Shown here piece after piece: positions 1 through 5,210 of a DNA stretch of 5,210 bases. This DNA comes from CAZUNO01 sp964621445 [NCBI: Candidatus Hadarchaeota archaeon] (lineage in GTDB: Archaea > CAYQAE01 > CAYVLA01): assembly GCA_964621445.1 (NCBI GenBank), contig CAZUNO010000071.1, positions 1-5,210 on the forward strand, read 5' to 3'. How positions within the stretch are numbered: the first letter of the stretch is position 1; each line of letters starts with the position of its first letter. Position numbers and translations under genes: made by a program. Below the pieces are notes generated by a model. The model saw only the letters and a program-made list of their open reading frames with translations, made no database searches and was not told the origin of the DNA.

Positions 1-715
1 ATTTGTTTGTAGGGGTGTAGTCCTTTCTGTTTCCAGGTTTGTATTATGGTCATTATGGTTTGTAGTGTTTTGGTGCCTTGTTTGCTGGGAGGATGACGAT
101 CTTTCTTGTAGCTCTCTCGGCTCTGTTGTTGGTGGGTTCTACTCCTGGTGTGGTGAGGAGGGTGAACCAGTGCCTGGAACCGTTCTTTATCTTGTTGGCT
201 AGTGGCTACCTGGGGGTCTTGGTATTGTTGGTTGGTGATGTTTTTTAGCGCTGTTTCAGCTTCTGTTCTTTTCTCTTCTCTGTCTCGTGGTGGTGGGTGC
301 CTGTCTACGAACTGGACCAGCTCTCTGTACATGTTGTGTAGGACTTGTGCTAGGGGTGCTCCTTCTTCTGTGTCGGCAAGCTCATCTACCTCTCTTAGCA
401 GGTGGCTCCGGCATCTTTGGAGGTCGGAGCCAGGGGGGTCATGGCGGTGTAGGCGGGGGTGCGATCTCCACCCGTCGCTGACGATGACTCCGTTGAACTT
501 TTTGCCCAGCACTGTGGCGGGGACTTTCTTCCCGCGGGTGTGGCGGACTGTGTACAGCACCGCGTTACGGGTTTCGAAGGTCCACACCTAGCCCTGCTCG
601 GCTAATGCTGATACCGGTCTCGTCGGCGTACACCACGTCCGCCTCCCTCACCTGGCGTTGAATGTCTCGGTACAGGGGTTGCAGCCAGTCAGCGACTCTC
701 TGGGTGAAGCTTTGC

Positions 716-745
716 TCACCTCCCAAACCACTGGATGGGAGGTGA
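716..745. repeat. Perfect 10-bp inverted repeat with 10-nt loop
   Basis: TCACCTCCCA (716-725) and TGGGAGGTGA (736-745) are exact reverse complements separated by AACCACTGGA. The hairpin sits where recognisable transposase homology begins and directly abuts the 52-bp repeat. It may be part of an insertion-sequence end or a transcript hairpin. There is no T-run right after it on either strand, so a simple intrinsic terminator is not supported. Confidence 0.7.
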
Positions 746-795
746 AACCACGTAACACCTTGAAGCTCTAACACAGGAAAAAAATCCAAACACAG
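744..795 (+). repeat. 52-bp imperfect direct repeat, copy A
   Basis: This stretch matches 3122-3171 in the same orientation, with about 40 of 52 aligned positions identical. The best conserved blocks are GAAACCAC, ACACCT, CTAACAC and AAAAAATCCAAACA followed by (C/T)AG. Copy A lies between the transposase remnant and the TATA-like box of the gene at 842. It could be an insertion-sequence end, a duplicated target region or a shared regulatory element; the sequence does not decide. No inverted copy was found by eye. Confidence 0.6.
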
Positions 796-801
796 CATCA
801 G

Positions 802-834
802 TTATATTTATGAGAAGGTAAGCCCTCTCGAGGT
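802..834 (+). promoter_or_regulatory. Candidate archaeal promoter and Shine-Dalgarno site for the gene at 842
   Basis: TTATATTTAT at 802-811 resembles an archaeal box A. With usual spacing, transcription would begin near 830-835, giving a very short leader. GAGGT at 830-834 is a good Shine-Dalgarno match 7 nt before the ATG at 842. The two elements are tightly packed, so either the leader is minimal or the true start of transcription lies slightly upstream. The Shine-Dalgarno site is the firmer of the two. Confidence 0.45.
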
Positions 835-841
835 CGTAGGG

Positions 842-2119
842 ATGTGGAATTCGGTCTGTGAATGGGGGAAGGCGGGCGGGAAGAAGGTTCAGGACTTGTT
901 CGAACGCGGTAATTTTAGGATTATCTTTGTATTAATGTTGGCAGTAGGCTTTGGTATCGGTTTACCTTGTTGCCAGGCCGGTAGAGCGGGTCCTTACGGC
1001 AGAACGAGGGCATTGGTTTTGGGGGATGTCATCGAACAGGGAGGGAATCTTAATAGCTTCACGGTGATTAGAAACGATCCCGCTATTCACACAACGATGG
1101 TGCCCACAAGGCCAGATTATATCGGGGGGTATGAGAACGCCCGCCGAAACCTAAGGATGTACATGCCGCGTACATATGAGATATTGATCGATAACTATGA
1201 CGTCATCATATCGAGCGATGCTGACAAGAGGGTTTTCGCGTCGGATTGGATACACTGGATCTCGGATTCCGTTGTGAAGGACGGGTTCGGCATCCTCTGG
1301 TTGGGGAGCATCATGCATGAGATTTTCGTCGGGTGGGAGGGAACGACGGTTGCAAAGATACTTCCGGCCACCCAGGCCCCGGGACAGTACACCTGCGCGG
1401 ACGTTTTCTGGCTTAGGATAGAGGACACGAGCGAGCCACTCATGAAGGCACTCCCCTGGGAAAATGCCCCTGCCCTGGCCAATGTTAATGCTCAGGTTCC
1501 CAGGGCTGAGAGTAAGCTGTGGGCCAGTGTGAAGGGTGTGTTCGAGAACCATCCCCTGATCACGTACTGGGAGATTGGGAGTGGCGCCGCCCTGAATTTC
1601 GCCAGCAAGTTCCCGAACGGGGTAATGCCATGGGCGAAAAATTGGGATCTCTTCCCTCAAGCCATGATGTATCTGGTATACCGTACTGCTGATAGACCGA
1701 TCCCCGAAGATCCATACTTGTTTGAAAGGGTGACAAATGCATTCATCTTGTTCCATTCGGAGAACTCTTTACTGCAATCGATATTCGCATGGGTGGAAAA
1801 ATTCGGGGGTAATCCAAGTAAATTGCGTGAACGGCTAAGGGCATTGGAGGATTTAAGATTGAATGCTGAAGAGGCCTACAGGAAAGGCGAATTTGAAAAC
1901 GCCATGACCATTCTTAGACAGGGACAAAAAGACCAGGAGGGCCTGAGAGCAGAGGCGATCAAGGCAAAGGATTCGGCCCTTTTTTGGATCTACGTTACGG
2001 AGTGGTGCGCACTCCTGGGAACCCTCATGATTTCCAGTTATGTTCTGTGGAGCCTAATGGTGAAGAGGAGTCTCTACAGGGAGGCAGGCGTCTCGCGCTT
2101 GAATCTCAGGGTGAAATAG
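842..2119 (+). CDS. Membrane-anchored surface protein with GATase1-like domain
   Basis: The 425-residue product has a hydrophobic segment at about residues 26-42 (signal anchor or signal peptide, ending GLPCCQAG), a long extracytoplasmic part, and a C-terminal membrane helix at about 380-407 followed by a basic tail (KRSLYREAG), which suggests a cytoplasmic C-terminus. Residues 55-280 resemble the class I glutamine-amidotransferase-like fold of putative-amidotransferase families such as PF07090. The supporting motifs are NYDVIISSDAD (118-127), DGFGILWLGS followed by HEIFVGWEGTTVAKILP (147-175), and ENHPLI (235-240). The nucleophile position has no G-x-C-x-G, so amidotransferase chemistry is not expected; a structural or ligand-binding role is more likely. 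Residues 326-378 are charged and helical, with a TPR-like stretch (AEEAYRKGEFENAMTILRQG), and probably form a stalk. ATG 842 is chosen because of GAGGT 7 nt upstream and the lack of an in-frame start before it. The stop is TAG. The frame is intact, unlike its neighbours. Domain call is moderate; the biological function is unknown. Confidence 0.85.
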   Translation: MWNSVCEWGKAGGKKVQDLFERGNFRIIFVLMLAVGFGIGLPCCQAGRAGPYGRTRALVLGDVIEQGGNLNSFTVIRNDPAIHTTMVPTRPDYIGGYENARRNLRMYMPRTYEILIDNYDVIISSDADKRVFASDWIHWISDSVVKDGFGILWLGSIMHEIFVGWEGTTVAKILPATQAPGQYTCADVFWLRIEDTSEPLMKALPWENAPALANVNAQVPRAESKLWASVKGVFENHPLITYWEIGSGAALNFASKFPNGVMPWAKNWDLFPQAMMYLVYRTADRPIPEDPYLFERVTNAFILFHSENSLLQSIFAWVEKFGGNPSKLRERLRALEDLRLNAEEAYRKGEFENAMTILRQGQKDQEGLRAEAIKAKDSALFWIYVTEWCALLGTLMISSYVLWSLMVKRSLYREAGVSRLNLRVK

Positions 2120-2138
2120 TATTGCCATCTTAGGAAGC

Positions 2139-3142
2139 TACGATTTCGGCACAGCTGAGTAAAGATTCAGGTTCCTCGGAGGCTGGGTAGGGAAGTGGTG
2201 GGCAAGAGGAGCTGAGACGTCCTCATGCAATTGCTCTGGCTTCTGACGGAACAGTTGTAGTCACCGATGTGGACAACCATCTGGTAGTTGTATACACCTC
2301 CGCCTCTGGGGGAGAAGAGGCAATGGGGATTAGGAGTTTCACGCACCTCATGGGCTATCTATCGATCCTAATGGGGATATATACGTCAGCGAGTACCATG
2401 GGTGTGTTCAGAGATTTACACCTGACGGCGAGTTCCTCTACTTTTTTTTGATAATCCGAGTGTAGAAGGTTCAAAGAGTCATGGGGATTTTCATTACCAT
2501 GACATGACGTCCGACCGCTGGGAAAATCTTTACCTTATGTCACGGAACACAAGGAATCACCTTGAGAATAGTGTGGACAAGTACAGTAACTATGGCGAAT
2601 TCATAACCAGGTTCTCACTTCTGCCACAAGAGCAACGCAGTTTTTGAGCGAATGGAGCAGCAGTTAATCTTGAAGGAAGAGTATTCGTTGCTCATACGAA
2701 GAGGGATTTTGTCGGAATCTCGATCTTTGATCCATACGATGTGATGCAGAATTGGGACACGAATGGCGAAAGTATCAAACTACTTGGACTCGTTTTCACC
2801 GAATGAGGGTTTCGGGTGTGGGTCTGTGGATCGGTCCGATCGGACATCCTCAGGGATTTCCGGTGAATTAGGAGGGGGGTCTCGAAGCTAGAGGGCCTGG
2901 AGATTGAGGACGAGCTTGCTCTGGAACTTCTCGCCGAGCTCAGTGAGGGAAAGAAGACCGTGGCAAAAAGTATGGAGACCAAGATGGTCTTGGGAGGCAT
3001 CTGCTTCTTTCTCGTTCTAGCCGCCCTGGCCTACCCAGGAGTACCCCATGTTGCGGAAGCCATTCGACGCCTGGGACAGGGCCCAGCACTAGTGAAGAAT
3101 GATAGCGAGTCCACGGAACAGGAAACCACCCCACACCTATAA
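2139..3142 (+). pseudogene. Broken NHL-repeat beta-propeller surface protein with C-terminal membrane anchor
   Basis: NHL propellers are usually binding scaffolds, and those with a terminal membrane helix display the propeller outside the cell. Propeller strands can be followed across frames. Frame of 2139 gives YDFGTAE, a TAA at 2160, then RFRFLGGW. Frame of 2191 gives PHAIALASDGTVVVTD and NHLVVVYT. Frame of 2346 gives PHGLSIDPNGDIYVSEYHG and VQRFTPDGEFLYFF. After a T8 run (2442-2449) the frame of 2450 gives DNPSVEGSKSHGDFHYHD, ENLYLMSRN, VDKYSNYGEFITRF, then a further blade GRVFVAHTKRDFVGISIFDP. That last frame is crossed by TGA at 2645, 2804 and 2864, then runs open through an acidic helix (LEIEDELALELLAELSEGKK) and a hydrophobic helix (VLGGICFFLVLAALAYPG) to TAA at 3140-3142. 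The start of the gene is missing; the fragment begins about 20 bp after the preceding gene. With at least four frame changes and four internal stops it is almost certainly dead. Sequencing error could explain a few lesions but hardly all. Confidence 0.75.
2960..3142 (+). CDS. Possible residual 60-residue membrane protein (3' end of the propeller gene)
   Basis: This is the longest stop-free, start-bearing piece of the decayed propeller gene. It could begin at GTG 2960, with a weak GAGGG about 10 nt upstream, or at ATG 2972. It would encode a short N-terminus (AKSMETK), one membrane helix (about residues 10-27) and a short polar tail ending TPHL. The same frame is open back to 2867 with a helix that reads naturally into it, so it is best seen as the anchor domain of the former larger protein. 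Independent expression is not shown; a small membrane peptide is only a possibility. Confidence 0.25.
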   Translation: MAKSMETKMVLGGICFFLVLAALAYPGVPHVAEAIRRLGQGPALVKNDSESTEQETTPHL

Positions 3143-3171
3143 CACCTAACACCGAAAAAATCCAAACATAG
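3122..3171 (+). repeat. Imperfect direct repeat, copy B
   Basis: Diverged second copy of the 744-795 element in the same orientation. It spans the last codons and the TAA of the propeller gene and ends in AAAAAATCCAAACATAG. Relative to copy A it differs mainly at three bases after GAAACCAC, in a block near the middle, and by two bases fewer around the A-run. Confidence 0.6.
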
Positions 3172-3651
3172 AATTGTAAGTCTTCTAAGATCCGCGGATC
3201 CTGGGAGGGTTTGTTTCATGTACGGATAGGGGATAGAGGGTCCCCAGCTTTTCAAGGAAGATATGTGGATTATCCAGTGCTGTTAATCAGTGCTCCTCCG
3301 GGACCTGTTTGGGTGGCTGGCGCCATATCCCCTTTACTGCTAACATGGTTGCTCTTTGGTCGATCTTTCTTTGACAATCCTTGTCCTTTCTTTTTGATTC
3401 GACTGGACGCAGAGACAGGGTTCAGCACAGGCAATATGTATTACCAGCAAAGAGTTCACAGGGCGGGATAATATACTTATTGGGGACCTGCTGTAGACGC
3501 TGGTTTGCGCCATACTAGCCCGTTCAGGTATAACCAGGGACCTGTTAAAAGAGTTGCGGGGGGAGGCTTGGAAGTTAACGTTTATGGAACACGTTCGGAT
3601 TTTGGGTCCGAAGCGAGATATGGATTCAAGTACCTTTACAATCTCCTCTAG
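3172..3651 (+). pseudogene. Unrecognised interrupted open frame, one predicted membrane helix
   Basis: I do not recognise this product. One frame is open from 3172 to a TAA at 3469-3471 and then continues open to a TAG at 3649-3651. The first part could start at TTG 3211, but GGGAGGGT lies directly against it, too close for a good Shine-Dalgarno site. It contains a likely membrane segment (VWVAGAISPLLLTWLLFG), then FFLIRLDAETGFSTGNMYYQ. After the TAA it reads YWGPAVDAGLRH, then NQGPVKRVAGGGLEVNVYG. A GGGACCTG(T/C)T word occurs three times (3300, 3483, 3537), each time encoding G-P-V or G-P-A in this same frame, which mildly supports it as the former coding frame. Part of 3554-3669 also looks coding-like in other frames on both strands, so coding status there is unsettled. 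A pseudogene fragment or non-coding DNA are both possible. Confidence 0.3.
3189..3200. repeat. 12-bp perfect palindrome GATCCGCGGATC
   Basis: The sequence equals its own reverse complement and lies in the gap between the propeller remnant and the next open frame, 18 bp after repeat copy B. A regulator or restriction/methylation site is possible, but a 12-bp palindrome can also occur by chance, and no second copy is present in the window. Confidence 0.4.
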
Positions 3652-3691
3652 CAGGTCCTGGAGTTCCATCTCGGTTTCGAGCGTGCCCTAC

Positions 3692-4615
3692 CTATCTCTC
3701 CGGCTCCATCGTAAGTCCAGGTCCGGGGCGAGTCACGAAGACTCTGCAGGCCTGATCTTCACTTTCGAATGCTTCTCTCATTGCTTTTTCTATCTCCTTC
3801 GTCTCAGACCGGGATTCTAGAATAGCGTAGACGGATGGACCTGCGCCCGCCATCGCCGAACCCAGTGCACCAGCTTCGATTGCGGCTCTCTTCGCTCTCT
3901 CAATGCCAGGCATCCTGGAGGCTCGAACGGGCTCCACGATACTATCGACCATCTGACCAGCGAACAGATCCAGTTCTCCCTCCTCCAGGGCGTAAACCAT
4001 CAAACTGGCTCTCTCGACGTTTGCCACGGAATCGCGAAGGGAGACCTCGTCGGGCAATAGTTCCCTTCCCTCCTTGGTTGGGGCCCGACTCTCCGGTGAG
4101 GCGATGACTATTTTCATACGTGGGACTCTCAAACTTTTGTACTTGGGGGGATGGGAGGTTCCAATAATGACGAATCCTCCAAGAATCGCTGCCGTGACGT
4201 TGTCGTAGTGGATGCTCCCGGAGGTTGCTCCCTCCGCGCGGCCCGCGGCTTCAATTAACTCCGGCTCTCCTAGGGGGGCTCCGAGCAAAAAATTAGCGGC
4301 GGCAGCTCCGGCTGCGGCGCTCGCGCCACTGCTTCCCAGCCCCTTCTCTACCTCGATTCCTTTGTCGATGGATACTTCCAGCCCCCGGTCGGAACCGGCC
4401 AGCTTGAAGACCCGCTCGGCCGCGAGCGTCACCGAGTTTTTGTGGGGATCCCGAGGGATTCCTCCCAGTCCCGAGATACCGGAAATTTCCATCTTCTCAC
4501 TAAGCGTCGCCCTCACCTCATCCCTAGGTTCCTCTAGAGCTAGGGCGAAGACGTCGAATCCGGGACCCAAATTTGCTATCGAAGCGGGGGCCGATACCAC
4601 TACCGACGGGTTCAT
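3692..4615 (-). CDS. thrB: Homoserine kinase (GHMP family)
   Basis: This cytoplasmic enzyme phosphorylates L-homoserine with ATP to O-phospho-L-homoserine, the substrate of threonine synthase. The 307-residue length is normal for the family. GHMP motif 1 is at residues 8-21 (SAPASIANLGPGFD). The phosphate-binding loop of motif 2 is at 88-101 (EVEKGLGSSGASAA). HYDNVTAAILGG is at 137-148, as expected for homoserine kinases. Motif 3 is at 254-264 (AMAGAGPSVYA). The C-terminus RVFVTRPGPG is also typical. The start is ATG 4615: GGGAGGAG lies about 10 nt upstream and an in-frame TAG three codons before it excludes a longer protein. It ends in TAG. No other threonine gene is in the window, and the nearest features on both sides are broken, so it is probably transcribed alone. 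Codon use and intactness suggest a maintained chromosomal gene. A shikimate or mevalonate kinase is less likely given the motif set. Confidence 0.95.
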   Translation of the reverse strand: MNPSVVVSAPASIANLGPGFDVFALALEEPRDEVRATLSEKMEISGISGLGGIPRDPHKNSVTLAAERVFKLAGSDRGLEVSIDKGIEVEKGLGSSGASAAAGAAAANFLLGAPLGEPELIEAAGRAEGATSGSIHYDNVTAAILGGFVIIGTSHPPKYKSLRVPRMKIVIASPESRAPTKEGRELLPDEVSLRDSVANVERASLMVYALEEGELDLFAGQMVDSIVEPVRASRMPGIERAKRAAIEAGALGSAMAGAGPSVYAILESRSETKEIEKAMREAFESEDQACRVFVTRPGPGLTMEPER

Positions 4616-4625
4616 GACTGTCTAT

Positions 4626-4633
4626 CTCCTCCC
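4626..4633 (-). promoter_or_regulatory. Shine-Dalgarno site of homoserine kinase
   Basis: On the minus strand GGGAGGAG lies 10 nt before the ATG at 4615. It is the strongest ribosome-binding match in the window and fixes the start codon. Confidence 0.7.
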
Positions 4634-4650
4634 TTCGTAGCTCCGAACTC

Positions 4651-4680
4651 ATTCAAATAAATGACCTTGGTCAATAATCA
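4651..4680 (-). promoter_or_regulatory. Candidate thrB promoter region with a small dyad
   Basis: The minus strand carries two A/T-rich TATA-like stretches, ATTATTGACC (4669-4678) and TTTATTTGAA (about 4653-4662). Between and partly over them lies a dyad, TGACC-2 nt-GGTCA (4662-4673). The upstream box would place the start of transcription near 4648 and leave room for the Shine-Dalgarno site; the downstream box would give almost no leader. The dyad is positioned where a repressor could block the basal factors. Both promoter and operator are inferred from position and composition only. Confidence 0.35.
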
Positions 4681-4751
4681 TAACGGTGCTGGGGGCCGCT
4701 AAAAGTTGATTTGGCATAGGGGAGGGTGGAGAATGGATCACTTTAGGATTT

Positions 4752-5210
4752 TCAGTCGTTTCTGGATGTTGTGTGCCAACTCTCTGTTCCCTCTCTTTTT
4801 TTATTACCGCGAGGCTCGTGGTGCATAATACGATTAATCGACCTATTCAGATTACGGTAAAGAGATCGTGGAGAGAAATCAAGCTTTGCTAATTCCGCAC
4901 GGTGGAAATCCGTCCTGTTCTTATCATAGTATGCATCCTGGCTACCCGAAAAAATATGCCCCATGAAAAAATCCTGAGTCCCTTTATCCAGACTACCCCC
5001 ATCAATGGTAGGGCTAACCGGAACCGATTCGAAAGCGTTACGGAGACAATGCGGCGTTATTTCTTCCAACCTCGGGATACCAGACGGCTTACCGCCTTTC
5101 TTTACCAATAGTGAGATACCCTGCCGTGTTAACCTCCGGTGAGGACCTTCCTATCCATTACACAGGCTCCACTTGGAGTGGAATAGAGGATCATCCGGCG
5201 ACAAAGCGCT
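4752..5210 (-). pseudogene. Tyrosine recombinase (integrase), catalytic C-terminal part, amber-interrupted
   Basis: Tyrosine recombinases integrate or excise DNA through a covalent 3'-phosphotyrosine link. The visible part carries ITPHCLRNAFES, the H-x-x-R box (His at 5049-5051, Arg at 5040-5042), MGHIFSGSQDAYYDKN (second His at 4956-4958) and paired Tyr codons at 4926-4931. The His-to-Tyr spacing of 8-9 residues fits the nucleophile position. ELAKLDFSP and a basic tail follow, and the gene ends in TGA. The same frame runs upstream to the window edge, including DPLFHSKWSL and RLTRQGISLLVKKGGKPSG, which are typical of the segment before the H-x-x-R box. It is interrupted by a TAG at 5151-5153. 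The TTG at 5108 would only start a fragment without the first catalytic Arg. The remainder lies outside the window, so whether the gene is otherwise intact is unknown. It could be the integrase of a decayed provirus or integrative element, or a chromosomal XerA-like protein; the former fits the context better. Confidence 0.8.

Larger units (their letters stand above)
1..798 (-). pseudogene. Degenerate IS66-type DDE transposase, N-terminus missing
   Basis: Transposases of this family cut and join insertion-sequence ends with a DDE active site. Reading right to left, one frame (798 to 565) gives FTQRVADWLQPLYRDIQ and then VVYADETG, with the first catalytic Asp at 622-624. The match then moves to another frame, VWTFETRNAVLYTVRHTRGKKV, reaching VSDGWRSH (second Asp at 474-476) and LQRCRSHLLREVDELA. 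After a second shift near 150-170 it reads TPGVEPTNNRAER (catalytic Glu at 137-139) and RKIVIL. A third shift near 55 leads to TIMTIIQTWKQKGLHPYKQ at the window edge. This order and these motifs are typical of the IS66 DDE domain. A TAG at 588-590 replaces what is probably the Trp of a G-W-V-W motif, and the DETG frame ends nearby, so a frameshift and a nonsense change lie within about 20 bp. The usual N-terminal part is absent; recognisable homology starts near 710. The protein cannot be made intact. Family call is strong; the exact number of lesions is inferred. Confidence 0.88.

Noticed and set aside
202-591. 129-residue plus-strand open frame over the transposase region
   Set aside because: It lies opposite the minus-strand transposase, which matches IS66 motifs in order; the plus-strand product is Ser/Leu/Arg-rich without recognisable features.
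1151-1756. 201-residue minus-strand open frame inside the gene at 842
   Set aside because: It is antisense to a well-supported coding sequence with a Shine-Dalgarno site, and its product shows no domain or sensible start.
2269-2451. 60-residue plus-strand open frame as a separate gene
   Set aside because: Its first part is the NHL blade NHLVVVYT continuing from upstream, and its second half is out of frame with the next blade, so it is a fragment of the propeller pseudogene.
2117-3694. Genome-wide UAG recoding to pyrrolysine as the main explanation for in-frame TAG codons
   Set aside because: The two intact genes end in TAG at 2117-2119 and 3692-3694, with unconvincing extensions of roughly 15 to 25 codons to the next stop, and the TAG-bearing genes here are mostly broken by frameshifts too.
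4212-4640. 142-residue plus-strand open frame opposite thrB
   Set aside because: It is the antisense shadow of the GHMP kinase; its Ala/Pro/Ser-rich composition reflects the complementary codons.
4616-4751. tRNA gene or attachment site between thrB and the recombinase
   Set aside because: No cloverleaf-like arrangement, T-loop consensus or repeated attachment core could be seen by eye.
4902-5111. 69-residue plus-strand open frame
   Set aside because: It is antisense to the recombinase catalytic motifs H-x-x-R, G-H and Tyr.
1-5210. CRISPR array or tandem repeats
   Set aside because: No regularly spaced identical repeats were seen; the only repeats are the two-copy 52-bp element and short words.

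Overview
The window looks like archaeal chromosomal DNA, most likely euryarchaeal; a finer placement is a guess. The support is a clean archaeal-type GHMP homoserine kinase, TATA-like boxes just upstream of Shine-Dalgarno sites, heavy use of AGA/AGG for Arg and ATA for Ile, a large membrane-anchored surface protein beside an NHL beta-propeller gene, and an archaeal-style tyrosine recombinase. Only two genes look intact: the membrane protein at 842-2119 (+) and homoserine kinase at 3692-4615 (-). Nearly everything else is broken coding sequence, so this is a decaying accessory region.

Layout. Positions 1-798 (-) hold the remains of an IS66-type DDE transposase. All three catalytic acidic residues can be found, but the gene has at least three frameshifts and an amber stop, and its N-terminal half is missing. 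At the truncated end sit a perfect 10-bp hairpin (716-745) and a 52-bp repeat (744-795). A TATA-like box and a Shine-Dalgarno site (802-834) then lead into the 425-residue protein at 842-2119. That protein has an N-terminal membrane or signal segment, a GATase1-like extracytoplasmic domain, a charged helical stalk and a C-terminal membrane anchor.

Right after it, 2139-3142 (+) is a broken NHL-repeat beta-propeller gene with its own C-terminal membrane segment. Its reading frame changes several times and is crossed by one TAA and three TGA codons. A second, diverged copy of the 52-bp repeat covers its 3' end (3122-3171), so the two surface-protein genes lie between direct repeats. Positions 3172-3651 (+) hold an unrecognised, interrupted open frame with one likely membrane helix.

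On the minus strand, homoserine kinase has a strong Shine-Dalgarno site and an upstream region with TATA-like boxes and a small dyad (TGACC-TT-GGTCA). Beyond it, from 4752 to the window edge, is the C-terminal catalytic part of a tyrosine recombinase interrupted by an in-frame TAG.

How the parts relate. The kinase is a housekeeping threonine-biosynthesis gene next to recombinase and transposase debris. The GATase1-like protein and the propeller are both predicted to be membrane-anchored and exposed outside the cell, so they may once have formed a co-expressed surface pair. No new defence system, CRISPR array, tRNA or rRNA was seen. The points most worth checking are the direct repeats around the surface-gene pair, the hairpin at the transposase edge, and the pattern of in-frame stop codons.
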